Of a DNA stretch of 59,301 bases, positions 45,406 to 52,473 are shown one piece after another. Made by a program: the position numbers and the translations under genes. How positions within the stretch are numbered: position 1 is the first letter of the stretch; the number at the start of each line of letters is the position of its first letter. Origin of the DNA: an uncultured Acetatifactor sp. (GTDB lineage: Bacteria; Bacillota; Clostridia; Lachnospirales; Lachnospiraceae); assembly GCA_947625255.1 (NCBI GenBank), contig CANQNT010000019.1, forward strand, positions 1 through 59,301, given 5' to 3'. The notes below the pieces were generated by a model. It saw nothing but the letters and a program-made list of their open reading frames with translations, had not been told where the DNA came from and ran no database searches.

Positions 45406-46452
45406 TCAAATCTCAAAGGCCTTCAGACCTTCCAGCGCATGACCCGTCTGATCAAAAAGCGCCTGGTTTTCCCACTCATTTCCCAGTCCTTTCATACAGC
45501 CCACGCCTTTCAGGCAATACCAGACCGGTTCCCAATAAAACACCCCATATCCTCCGGCTTCCTTCCGCGCCATGCGGATCAGGCTTTCCAGAACCTGATA
45601 CTGGCTGTGCTCCGATGGCGCCAGGCCCATGCTTTCCATGGTCAGCTGCCCGGTGACGATATTAGGCCTGTCATCATGGGACTCATCCGTATATGGAAAA
45701 GCGGTTTCCACAATGATCACCGGTTTGCCCAGATTTTTATGGATATTGCGCAAATTGCGCAGCATCCGGTCATAAGGTCCCGCCCAATAAGGATAATAAG
45801 ACAGTCCCACATAATCAAAGGCCCCTAACCCATGCTTCTGCAGGAGGTTAAAAAAACTTTCTGTTTTCTCTGCTTCGCCCCCGCTCTCCACATGCAGCAT
45901 GACCTTCGCACGTTCGTTACCGGTGTCCGCCTCCCGCACAGCATCCATGGCGCGGTTTAAAAACAACACCATATTCTCGGGATGCTCCAGGGTTCCGTAT
46001 TTTCCCAGAATACCGTGTCCGATCTCATTTCCGAGCTGAACGATCTGCGGATATGCTCCTTCCTGATACAGAGTTTCCAGGACTTCTCTCGTATACCGGT
46101 ATATAGCCTCCGCCAGCTCTTCCTTTCCCATATGCACCCACTCACACGGTACCATCTGATTCTTCCAGTCCGCCCATGTATCACTGTAATGAAAATCCAA
46201 TAACAGCTTTAGGCCCTGGGCATGAATCCTTTTTGCCATGGGTATGGTACTGCGCAGATCACAATAATCTCCCCTGTCAAAGGAGGTCGTAGGACGATTC
46301 CAGATGCGCAGGCGTATACAGTTCACTCCATGCCCTTTCAGGATCGCCAGCGCGTCCTTTTGTTCTCCGTCAAAGTCGAAATATTTTGCTCCGTAATCTT
46401 CCATTGCCTGCAGTGAAGAAACATCTGCTCCTTTTAGAAAAACCATCGTCAC
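45406..46452 (-). CDS. GH53 endo-beta-1,4-galactanase without signal peptide
   Basis: A 348-residue single-domain GH53 enzyme. Acid/base E143 (VQLGNEIGHG) and nucleophile E249 (VIIVETAFPY) are present, as are HYSDTWAD and SYYPYW substrate-site segments. It has no signal peptide, linker or binding module, so it is predicted to be cytoplasmic, where it would shorten imported galacto-oligosaccharides. A GTG start at 46452 has GGGAG six bases upstream; the ATG two codons later is an alternative. It is the second gene of the operon, 38 bases before the giant binding protein. A cytoplasmic member is unusual because GH53 enzymes are usually secreted. Confidence 0.9.
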   Translation of the reverse strand: MTMVFLKGADVSSLQAMEDYGAKYFDFDGEQKDALAILKGHGVNCIRLRIWNRPTTSFDRGDYCDLRSTIPMAKRIHAQGLKLLLDFHYSDTWADWKNQMVPCEWVHMGKEELAEAIYRYTREVLETLYQEGAYPQIVQLGNEIGHGILGKYGTLEHPENMVLFLNRAMDAVREADTGNERAKVMLHVESGGEAEKTESFFNLLQKHGLGAFDYVGLSYYPYWAGPYDRMLRNLRNIHKNLGKPVIIVETAFPYTDESHDDRPNIVTGQLTMESMGLAPSEHSQYQVLESLIRMARKEAGGYGVFYWEPVWYCLKGVGCMKGLGNEWENQALFDQTGHALEGLKAFEI

Positions 46453-46491
46453 TCAAAGCTCCCTGTACGTTCGTTGTCTTATCATAAATGA

Positions 46492-46514
46492 AACCGGCCG
46501 GATTCCGGTTTTTT
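46492..46514 (+). terminator. GC-rich hairpin between LacI gene and GH53 gene
   Basis: AACCGG (46492-46497) and CCGGTT (46505-46510) form a perfect stem whose T-run lies on the plus strand, opposite to the genes. On the minus strand it begins within the LacI stop region and is followed by TCATTTATG. It may act as a weak attenuator between regulator and structural genes. Confidence 0.35.
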
Positions 46515-47523
46515 AGTAAATCAGCTTTGTAGACTCCTTTAACAGGATATGGTATCCCAGTTTCTTTTTCTTTTCACAGGGCTCGCCGTTCATCAGACGG
46601 CACAGCATCCCGCCCGCAACCTTTCCCATTTCCTTAATGTCAAAGTCTATGCTGGTAATGGAAGAGTCATATTCCGAAAGAATCCTGCTGTTATAAAAGG
46701 AAGCCACTCTCAAATCTCTGGGCACCAGAATGCCGTTTTGATGAAAGTAATTGAGCACGGTCATACAAATACTGTCATCACTGCAGATCACGCATTCCAT
46801 CTGCTCCCTCAGGATATCCCCGATCGCTTTCTCCACCACATTAGCATCGGCAGCATTTTCAATGATCCACCTTCTGTCCAATGGCAGATCATTCTCCCGG
46901 ATGGCATCCCGGTATCCATTCACCCTTGCCTGCGTCACCGCCTGATGGAGATTGGCACACATCAGGACTGTTTTACGGATTCCCATCTTCAGCAAAATAT
47001 CCGTCAGCTCCTTACAGGCTTCTCTCTGCGTCACATCCACCTGGTAAATACTTTCATCAGGACATGTGCCCGTCAGCACAAACGGAACCTTTTTTTCCTT
47101 CAGAAAATCCACCTCAATATTGCTCTCCAGCATTCTGGTAAGCACAACGCCATCCGCCTTATGATGTCTCACCACATCTTTCAGCGCAGTTATATTTTCC
47201 TGTCCGGTCTTGGCAAGAATAATATGATAATCACGCACATGGAAATAATCATACAGAGTCATGAGGATTTTCGTAAAAAAAGGCAATTCCGCATAATCGC
47301 CCTCGATCGGGAGAGTGATGCAAACGTTCATTGTTTTCTTATCCGAGTACTGTGAATTCCTCACATGCGGACTGATCTCTCCGTTTGCTATGTAATCTAA
47401 AATCATAGATTTTGTTTTTTCACTCACGCGCCCTTTTCCGGAAAGCGCCCTGGAAACTGTAGTAGGCGACAGGCCAAGTTCCTGCGCAATTTTTGAAATG
47501 TTGGTTTTTTCCTTTTCACTCAT
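46513..47523 (-). CDS. LacI family regulator of the galactan operon
   Basis: A 336-residue repressor. The helix-turn-helix with hinge is at the N-terminus (NISKIAQELGLSPTTVSRALSGKGRVSE, about 6-33) and the periplasmic-binding-like sugar-sensing domain follows (about 60-336; VVLTRMLESN, CVICSDDSICMTVLNY). I start at 47523, with AGGG upstream; earlier in-frame codons read through the promoter. It is the first gene of the block and reads in the same direction, so the operon includes its own regulator. Two CG-centred palindromes upstream are candidate operators. The likely inducer is a galactan-derived oligosaccharide, by context. Confidence 0.92.
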   Translation of the reverse strand: MSEKEKTNISKIAQELGLSPTTVSRALSGKGRVSEKTKSMILDYIANGEISPHVRNSQYSDKKTMNVCITLPIEGDYAELPFFTKILMTLYDYFHVRDYHIILAKTGQENITALKDVVRHHKADGVVLTRMLESNIEVDFLKEKKVPFVLTGTCPDESIYQVDVTQREACKELTDILLKMGIRKTVLMCANLHQAVTQARVNGYRDAIRENDLPLDRRWIIENAADANVVEKAIGDILREQMECVICSDDSICMTVLNYFHQNGILVPRDLRVASFYNSRILSEYDSSITSIDFDIKEMGKVAGGMLCRLMNGEPCEKKKKLGYHILLKESTKLIY

Positions 47524-47593
47524 AGGAGATCCCTTTATTGAATAATCCTGTTTTTTGTAATATTTAGCTTTATAAATATTATAATCCCTTGTC

Positions 47594-47623
47594 ATTATAT
47601 ACACAATTAGCAATGAATCACAA
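47594..47623 (-). promoter_or_regulatory. Main promoter of the galactan operon (upstream of the LacI gene)
   Basis: Minus-strand TTGTGA (47623-47618), an 18-base spacer and TATAAT (47599-47594), giving a leader of about 65 bases. No comparably good promoter was found inside the following 21 kb, supporting one long transcription unit, although internal promoters cannot be excluded. Confidence 0.55.
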
Positions 47624-47675
47624 AGTTTCTTAGTCAAAAAACACGGTTCTTACAAAAGATACTCTGAAAAGCCGC

Positions 47676-47742
47676 GCGCAATAAAATTCATTGCGCATCC
47701 GTTGAAAATTGAAAATAAGGAATTCCATAATTTTGCGCAAAA
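47676..47742. promoter_or_regulatory. Two TGCGCA-cored palindromes, candidate LacI-family sites
   Basis: GCGCAAT (47676-47682) and ATTGCGC (47690-47696) form a perfect 7-bp inverted repeat. TTTTGCGCAAAA (47731-47742) is a perfect 12-bp palindrome with the central CG usual in LacI-family operators. Both lie 50-150 bases upstream of the LacI-gene promoter. Binding is inferred from position and symmetry. Nothing further is recognised in 47743-47849. Confidence 0.5.
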
Positions 47743-47849
47743 AAGGAATCAGAGAATTACATTTCCGTATGCAAGGACATTTTTCAAAAGACTAATATGC
47801 CTTACCCCGTAGGGAATCCAGAAAGCTGCCACTCCGCGATCTGAAATCG

Positions 47850-47918
47850 TTTCAGCAGCAGCCTTCCTCTTCTTACATCCTGGACAACTTCATGCACTTT
47901 AAAAAAGCGATGCACAAT
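47850..47918 (+). repeat. 69-bp repeat, copy B, just upstream of the galactan operon
   Basis: Direct repeat of 26583-26651 (same length, same orientation, about 58 of 69 positions equal). In this copy the minus strand is open in one frame over the whole repeat (VHRFFKVHEVVQ and RRGRLLLKRF) and onward to a stop. That suggests the repeat is a piece of a mobile gene rather than a pure non-coding site. Confidence 0.75.
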
Positions 47919-48109
47919 CATTCGCCCACCTCCTTCATCTTATCCCTTAATTTCCGGATTGTCCGGCAGAAAAGCGCCGCTGCACCTTTATAGCCTATGC
48001 CAAGTTCTTCCGCAAGCTTTTCAAAGCGTTCCTCTCCCCGCACCCCGTCTAAGAACACCCGACTCTCACGTTCACTGAAAGATTGCAGTGCAATGCCACT
48101 CCTACACAA
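47918..48109 (-). pseudogene. Sigma-70 region 4-like helix-turn-helix fragment
   Basis: A 63-codon open frame with no usable start (TTG inside a terminator) and no ribosome binding site. The body SERESRVFLDGVRGEERFEKLAEELGIGYKGAA and the end IRKLRDKMKE resemble a sigma-factor region 4 helix-turn-helix. It stops exactly where repeat copy B begins. Probably a truncated remnant of a small regulator linked to an Rpn-type element. Confidence 0.45.
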
Positions 48110-48155
48110 AAAAGAAGCGGCTTTGCCTATGCAGATTCATAAGCTCAGCCGCTTC
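48107..48155 (-). terminator. Rho-independent terminator after the exporter fragment
   Basis: A 9-bp perfect stem, GAAGCGGCT (48114-48122) and AGCCGCTTC (48147-48155), with a 24-base loop and a TTTTTT run on the minus strand (48107-48113). It closes the remnant transcription unit at 48209-48556. Confidence 0.75.
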
Positions 48156-48208
48156 CCAAAAAATTAAATTGAATAGTTCTTTATAATGCCATATTTTAAC
48201 CCATTGTG

Positions 48209-48556
48209 CTAGTTAAAATGAAATAGAAATTTTCTGAGAGCCTCTGGATATTCCATAAAAACAACAAATTCATATGCATAATTGGATTTTTTTATGATCT
48301 CCTGAACATTATATACACAGTTTCCCAAAGTGCTATCCAATCCGTTTGCAGCCGCAATTAACTGTGTAAACACACCGATGGATATACTGTTTTGGATTAA
48401 TTTTATGCCAGCGCATAAGTAAATTATCAAACTTCTTATAATAGAAAAAACGTCCCAAAGGACCAAATGCGGGAGCTGCTTAACGGCCTGTCCCCTCCAT
48501 AATCCTACCGTGAAAATCGCAGACATTAAAACCAAAATACTTAAATAATCTATCCA
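48209..48556 (-). pseudogene. Truncated ABC exporter membrane domain
   Basis: About 115 codons with no start codon of their own, following TAA. They read as three hydrophobic segments (WIDYLSILVLMSAIFTVGLW; LWDVFSIIRSLIIYLCAGIKL; ISIGVFTQLIAAANGL) ending in a coupling-helix-like charged stretch (VQEIIKKSNYAYEFVVFM). This resembles the second half of the transmembrane domain of exporters such as 54246-56054. The ATPase domain is absent. Probably the remnant of another peptide exporter. The 48557-48683 gap downstream of the next ABC gene holds only a small GTGGG/CCCAC hairpin. Confidence 0.55.
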
Positions 48557-48683
48557 TTAAGGAGATATGGCAATAGAAATCCCGCACGGGACGTGGGAGG
48601 ATTTTCGGATTTTTGAGAATGGCAAGCAAATCCGGTGAGTACCCACCTGCTTCTTTCGTGGGATTCCCACACCCTTTTGAGCA

Positions 48684-49352
48684 TTAACGGCATTCAGAAA
48701 TATGTCCGTCTGAAATTACCAGCTTCCTCGGACACATATCTGCATATCGTTCTTCATGTGTCACAAGAAGGATGGTGATTCCCTCTTTGTTCAGGTCCAG
48801 CAGAAGCTGCATGATCTCATCTGCCATTGCCCGGTCAAGATTGCCCGTGGGCTCGTCGGCAAGGATAATACTTGGATGATTGATAAGAGCCCTTGCAATC
48901 GCCACGCGCTGCTTTTGTCCGCCGGAGAGCTGGCTTGGAAGATGGGCGAGCCGGTTTTCAAGACCCAAAAAGCGGGTAATCTGATTGAAATCATCCCGAT
49001 CCACCTTTTTTGAATCCAAAAGCAGCGGCATGATAATATTTTCCTCGACAGTCAAAATGGGAATTAGGTTGAAGTCCTGAAATACATACCCAATTTTCTG
49101 ACGCCGAAGCCTTGCCAATTCCTTTTCATCCGCCAGACAGATGTCGATCCCGTCAATGTAGACGCTGCCCTCTGTCGCGATCTCAATACCGCCGATCAGG
49201 TTTAGGAGGGTCGTCTTCCCGGAGCCTGACTGCCCCGTGATGGATACAAGCTCGCCCCTGGCAATATCGAAGGTCACGTTATTTACTGCCTTGACCTTAT
49301 ATTCGCCCTGAGCAAAAACCTTACTCAGATTTCTGATTTCTACAGTGTTCAT
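48684..49352 (-). CDS. LolD/MacB-type ABC transporter ATPase
   Basis: A 222-residue ATPase. Walker A is GQSGSGKT (near 40), signature LSGGQKQR, Walker B IILADEPTGNLD, which with the ADEPTGNLD ending is diagnostic of the LolD/MacB/SalX class, and the H-loop is VTHEERYAD. The start at 49352 (MNTVEIRNLSKVF) begins the domain properly; a longer reading adds about 100 unrelated residues from the permease gene. It lies 8 bases after the FtsX-type permease and forms its motor. Such pairs often export or resist antimicrobial peptides; here the role is unknown. Confidence 0.93.
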   Translation of the reverse strand: MNTVEIRNLSKVFAQGEYKVKAVNNVTFDIARGELVSITGQSGSGKTTLLNLIGGIEIATEGSVYIDGIDICLADEKELARLRRQKIGYVFQDFNLIPILTVEENIIMPLLLDSKKVDRDDFNQITRFLGLENRLAHLPSQLSGGQKQRVAIARALINHPSIILADEPTGNLDRAMADEIMQLLLDLNKEGITILLVTHEERYADMCPRKLVISDGHISECR

Positions 49353-49360
49353 AGAATGCT

Positions 49361-51046
49361 CTATTTCCTTTCGAGAATTGGTTGAATTGAGCGACAGACC
49401 GGCAGGATAAACGCGCAGGCGGTCACCACGCTTACGGCAAAATATGCGCAAATAAGAGTCGGGCTGACTGACGGCTTTTGTGTCACTGTATTTGTTGCCA
49501 ATAGGAATAATGTAATGCTCCCAACCGTCGGCAAAACTGCCGCTATCATTGCAGAGACGAAAGACTGACGAATGTAGGAGCCCTTGATTGTTCCATTGGA
49601 CGCACCGATGGTCGATAGGGATTTTATTGTTTTGCGGCTGTCTGCTATGTAATCGCATAGTTTCATGTAAACGATGATCAGCATAAAGCCAAGCATTGCG
49701 GCGAATATGAACATAAGCATGAAATAGACTCCTGTTGACATTTCCTGTCCTCGTTCGGCTCGAGCCTGATTGTCAACGATCTCATATTCCGCCCCCGGAA
49801 AGAGCTGTTTCAAAAGTGTCTCAGTTTCTTCATGCAATTCCGACGACGTGAGCCTGATGTCGATTCCAGAAACCTCCTCCGATTGCGGATAGGGAACCTC
49901 CCCGGAGGGGCGGCGGCAATCGATTTCTCTGACTTGCGCAAGTCTCTCGATGGAGGCTATTTCATCCTGCGTGAACCCGCTTAGGACGCCGTTTTTTGAA
50001 ATCGTAAGTTCATATTCCGGCAAGCGGGAAACCCAGTCGGCATCCAGTGACAGATAAGCGAAAAGGAACAAAAACACAGTCATAATGGGGATGGCAACGT
50101 AGAGACAACTCCTATGGGTTTTATTTGTCCTCTGAAGCCAAAGCGCCAGAAGGGAGCGTTCTGGCGAAGTTTTGATTCTAAGTTCCTTTGGCTTTTTGGT
50201 TATTTCCGACGATTGAATGTCGTTTCTTACTGCATTTGCCATCGATCCCTTGCCAAATTTGACCAGCGTGCTCGTGATAACGGCAAGAAGAACGATAAAA
50301 AATATCACTATGTGCAACGCGGTATTAACGGGATCCATTCTGAAAAGTAGCCAAGCAAACCCATCGGCTCTTACTTCAAGGAAGCTCACAAAAAGGAGCT
50401 TCATGACCCCAGCCGAGAGTAACAGGGCGGACACCGATGAAAGCGCGAATACAATAACAAATTCCGTGAGAAAGATGGTATTGATTTGCCGGTTTTCAGC
50501 GCCGCAGGAACGTAATACACCCATGTCGGAGGAAAAGCGTCTCAGGTGACTTTTGTAGGCCGAGCCGACAATAAAAGATGAAAGCACGATGATAAAGATA
50601 TTTAGAAGAAGCAATAACGTCTGCTCGTCTCCCATGTCGGATTCTATGGCATAGTCGAAACTGTAAGCCGTTGGGAGCAGGTAGGTCTTTCCGCTCTGTT
50701 CGATCCTTTCCATGATGATGGAGCCGCAGTGGTCAACATTCCCGGCGTCCTTCCAATCCTCATCGGAGAGGAACTGAAGATAAATGACCCCGTCCTCATA
50801 GCGGGGTACGGACATACCGTCAATTCCCTCAAAAAGCTCCGCGTCCTCAGCAGAAGCGTTTTCAATGTGGAAAGCAGCGCCTTTTGTCATGTCCAAAATT
50901 TGCTGTTGCTCACCATAAGCGCTGCTGTCACGACAAATGGATATGAGCAGCGGGAGGATAAAGGCGCAGGTTAGGACGATATACAATGTCAGGTGGCGCT
51001 TTGGCTGACGTCTAAAAGACTTTTTCAAATACAGAAGATACCGCAT
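49361..51046 (-). CDS. FtsX-like ABC transporter permease
   Basis: A 561-residue membrane protein with a helix near the N-terminus (about 20-40), a soluble loop, one group of three helices (about 140-265), a second extracellular region (about 335-440) and another FtsX-like three-helix group (about 450-555). This duplicated layout is a reduced form of FtsX/MacB permeases. I start at 51046 because GGAG lies nine bases upstream. It has a promoter at 51071-51098 and is followed by its ATPase. No dedicated two-component system adjoins it. Confidence 0.85.
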   Translation of the reverse strand: MRYLLYLKKSFRRQPKRHLTLYIVLTCAFILPLLISICRDSSAYGEQQQILDMTKGAAFHIENASAEDAELFEGIDGMSVPRYEDGVIYLQFLSDEDWKDAGNVDHCGSIIMERIEQSGKTYLLPTAYSFDYAIESDMGDEQTLLLLLNIFIIVLSSFIVGSAYKSHLRRFSSDMGVLRSCGAENRQINTIFLTEFVIVFALSSVSALLLSAGVMKLLFVSFLEVRADGFAWLLFRMDPVNTALHIVIFFIVLLAVITSTLVKFGKGSMANAVRNDIQSSEITKKPKELRIKTSPERSLLALWLQRTNKTHRSCLYVAIPIMTVFLFLFAYLSLDADWVSRLPEYELTISKNGVLSGFTQDEIASIERLAQVREIDCRRPSGEVPYPQSEEVSGIDIRLTSSELHEETETLLKQLFPGAEYEIVDNQARAERGQEMSTGVYFMLMFIFAAMLGFMLIIVYMKLCDYIADSRKTIKSLSTIGASNGTIKGSYIRQSFVSAMIAAVLPTVGSITLFLLATNTVTQKPSVSPTLICAYFAVSVVTACAFILPVCRSIQPILERK

Positions 51047-51070
51047 CGTGCATGGCTCCTTTTTCATCAT

Positions 51071-51098
51071 AGTATATCGGCATATTCGTATCTTTCAA
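51071..51098 (-). promoter_or_regulatory. Promoter of the FtsX/LolD-type ABC operon
   Basis: Minus-strand TTGAAA (51098-51093), 16 bases, TATACT (51076-51071), about 25 bases before the start codon, giving a very short leader. A further TATAAT further upstream lacks a -35 box. Confidence 0.6.
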
Positions 51099-51222
51099 TG
51101 CTTGATCGCCGGAGATTTGCTCCATTGATATTATATCATGGAATCGCGGCTTTTTCCACATGAACTGGCAATAATTATCTTAAGATTTCTTTTTCTGTTC
51201 CCACCAGTAAAGTGTATTACAA

Positions 51223-51246
51223 CAGGATTTTTTCACTATAATCCTG
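51223..51246 (-). terminator. Hairpin after the small gene cluster 51281-52350
   Basis: CAGGATT (51223-51229) and AATCCTG (51240-51246) form a perfect 7-bp stem with a 10-base loop, 35 bases past the stop at 51281. On the minus strand it is followed by TTGTAAT, so it is a weak intrinsic terminator. Confidence 0.45.
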
Positions 51247-51280
51247 AACTTCCTGCTTTTTTCTCACTCAAATAGCTTTC

Positions 51281-51826
51281 TCAGAGCGTTCGGTGAATCC
51301 GGCCGTTCTTTTTTGCAGCCATATACACGTCTTTATAGATACGTTTCATGCCACCCAAAACCTGGATGTTGTAGGGCATTACCAATCCATCTGATATAAA
51401 CACATCCCTGAATGACATAAACGTTGCCTCAAGCATCAGTGGCATTGGCGCTCCAAAAAACATCTCTTCCCAACCCGAGATGATGCCGCTTACCTGGTAT
51501 ACTTCTTCATTTTCCAGAGAGATGAAGATCGTTCCCTTTTTCAGATGCCGCTCCATCAAAAACTTTCCCTGAATCCGCCGTTTCCGGCTTCGAATGATTT
51601 CCTTATGTTCTTCCGGAAAGTCTTCGTTTTCCTTCAGATAGTCATCTATTATTGTGACATCGGACCACGGCTTATTCGCTACTTCTTTCACATCTGCCGG
51701 ATCCAGGCCTTTTGCCGTCGCTATGCTCTTCATCTTACTGTTGATCCGATGCTTCTTGTTCACAAAGTCCAGCAGCGGCAGCCATAGTTTATAATACGGT
51801 TCTCCATCTTCCTGTGATAAAGTCAT
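51281..51826 (-). CDS. Hypothetical protein, passenger of an IS remnant
   Basis: A 181-residue soluble protein I do not recognise. It is rich in Lys, Asp and Glu and contains VNKKHRINSKMKSIATAKGLDPADVKEV, RKRRIQGKFLMERHLKKG and a conserved-looking hydrophobic end. No signal peptide or membrane helix is present. GGAGG lies just before the ATG, 3 bases after the coiled-coil gene, so the two are translated together and follow a transposase C-terminus with equally short gaps. The arrangement suggests cargo or accessory genes of an IS1634-like element; function unknown. Confidence 0.7.
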   Translation of the reverse strand: MTLSQEDGEPYYKLWLPLLDFVNKKHRINSKMKSIATAKGLDPADVKEVANKPWSDVTIIDDYLKENEDFPEEHKEIIRSRKRRIQGKFLMERHLKKGTIFISLENEEVYQVSGIISGWEEMFFGAPMPLMLEATFMSFRDVFISDGLVMPYNIQVLGGMKRIYKDVYMAAKKNGRIHRTL

Positions 51827-51829
51827 CGG

Positions 51830-52048
51830 TTAGTCCTCCGCCTTCAAAAATGCCATGATTTCATCGAATGACCTGGAACTGTTCTCTATCGCCTTCAGCA
51901 ATTCCTGTTTTCTCTGCGCGTCTTTCTTCTCGAGAAGATCCCTCAGTTCTTTCACTGCGGCATCATACCCGGCCTTCGTTTTCTCGACTGCTTCCTGTGC
52001 TTTTTCTATCTTCTCATCAAGCGTGATGGTTTTCCTCGTTCCCGCCAT
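51830..52048 (-). CDS. Small coiled-coil protein, passenger of an IS remnant
   Basis: A 72-residue, highly charged helical protein. Residues about 9-50 form a probable coiled coil (EKIEKAQEAVEKTKAGY; KELRDLLEKKDAQ), with a short helix at the end (FDEIMAFLKAED). GGAGG lies 9 bases before the ATG. It starts 14 bases after the transposase fragment and ends 3 bases before the next gene. Family unknown; the pairing with the 181-residue protein suggests they act together. Confidence 0.7.
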   Translation of the reverse strand: MAGTRKTITLDEKIEKAQEAVEKTKAGYDAAVKELRDLLEKKDAQRKQELLKAIENSSRSFDEIMAFLKAED

Positions 52049-52062
52049 GCGGCTGTCCTCCG

Positions 52063-52350
52063 TTATTCTTCGATTCCTGCCAGTAATTCGCCAAGTTCAT
52101 TGGCCCGGTTCTTCACCGTTCTAGCGTCTATCCTGAATGCTCCCAGGATTGTTTTCTGTGTCGCTGTTACCGCATGATCCATGCGATATCTGCCGTCAAG
52201 CCCACGGATCATTTCGATCTTTTCCAGTTCACGGATCGCAGCCGGAACCGTCATGTAATTCGGTTTTGTTTCCAGCTTCTCCAGCTCATCCTTCAGCAGC
52301 GTGTACATCCTGCACCGGACGATCAGGGCAATGAATTCCGTGAATTTCTC
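52063..52350 (-). pseudogene. C-terminal remnant of an IS1634-type transposase
   Basis: About 95 codons with no start of their own, directly after a TAG. They read EKFTEFIALIVRCRMYTLL, then MTVPAAIRELEKIEM and DHAVTATQKTIL, matching the conserved C-terminus of IS1634-family (DDE) transposases as I recall them. The catalytic part is missing. The 5' break is fused in another frame to a subtilase stub at about 52350. Two small genes follow on the same strand. Confidence 0.7.
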
Positions 52351-52456
52351 CTAGGTCATTGTGGACGATTCCACATCCAGTTATGATTTCGGATGGAAAC
52401 TCAGGATAAATTTTTATTCCACTATCAATCACTACGATTCTGTTTTTTCTTACCAT
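52345..52456 (-). pseudogene. N-terminal stub of an S8 (subtilase) peptidase
   Basis: From the ATG at 52456, preceded by GAGG, the frame reads MVRKNRIVVIDSGI, the first catalytic-aspartate block of S8 peptidases, then FPSEIITGCGIVHNDLGEI before it runs into IS1634 sequence. Without the histidine and serine blocks it is inactive. Read through, it would end at 52286. It starts 18 bases after the ABC exporter gene 52474-54249 and so was part of that operon. S8 peptidases beside exporter pairs often process leader peptides. Confidence 0.6.
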
Positions 52457-52473
52457 ACAGACCTCTTTTCCGC

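Noticed and set aside
47838..47860. Small inverted motif around CTGAAATCGTTTCAG as an operator
   Set aside because: It overlaps the edge of the repeat copy B and the remnant coding frame; symmetry is short and likely incidental.
48557..48683. Terminator after the LolD-type ATPase gene
   Set aside because: The GTGGG/CCCAC stem has no T-run on the minus strand; not reported as a terminator.
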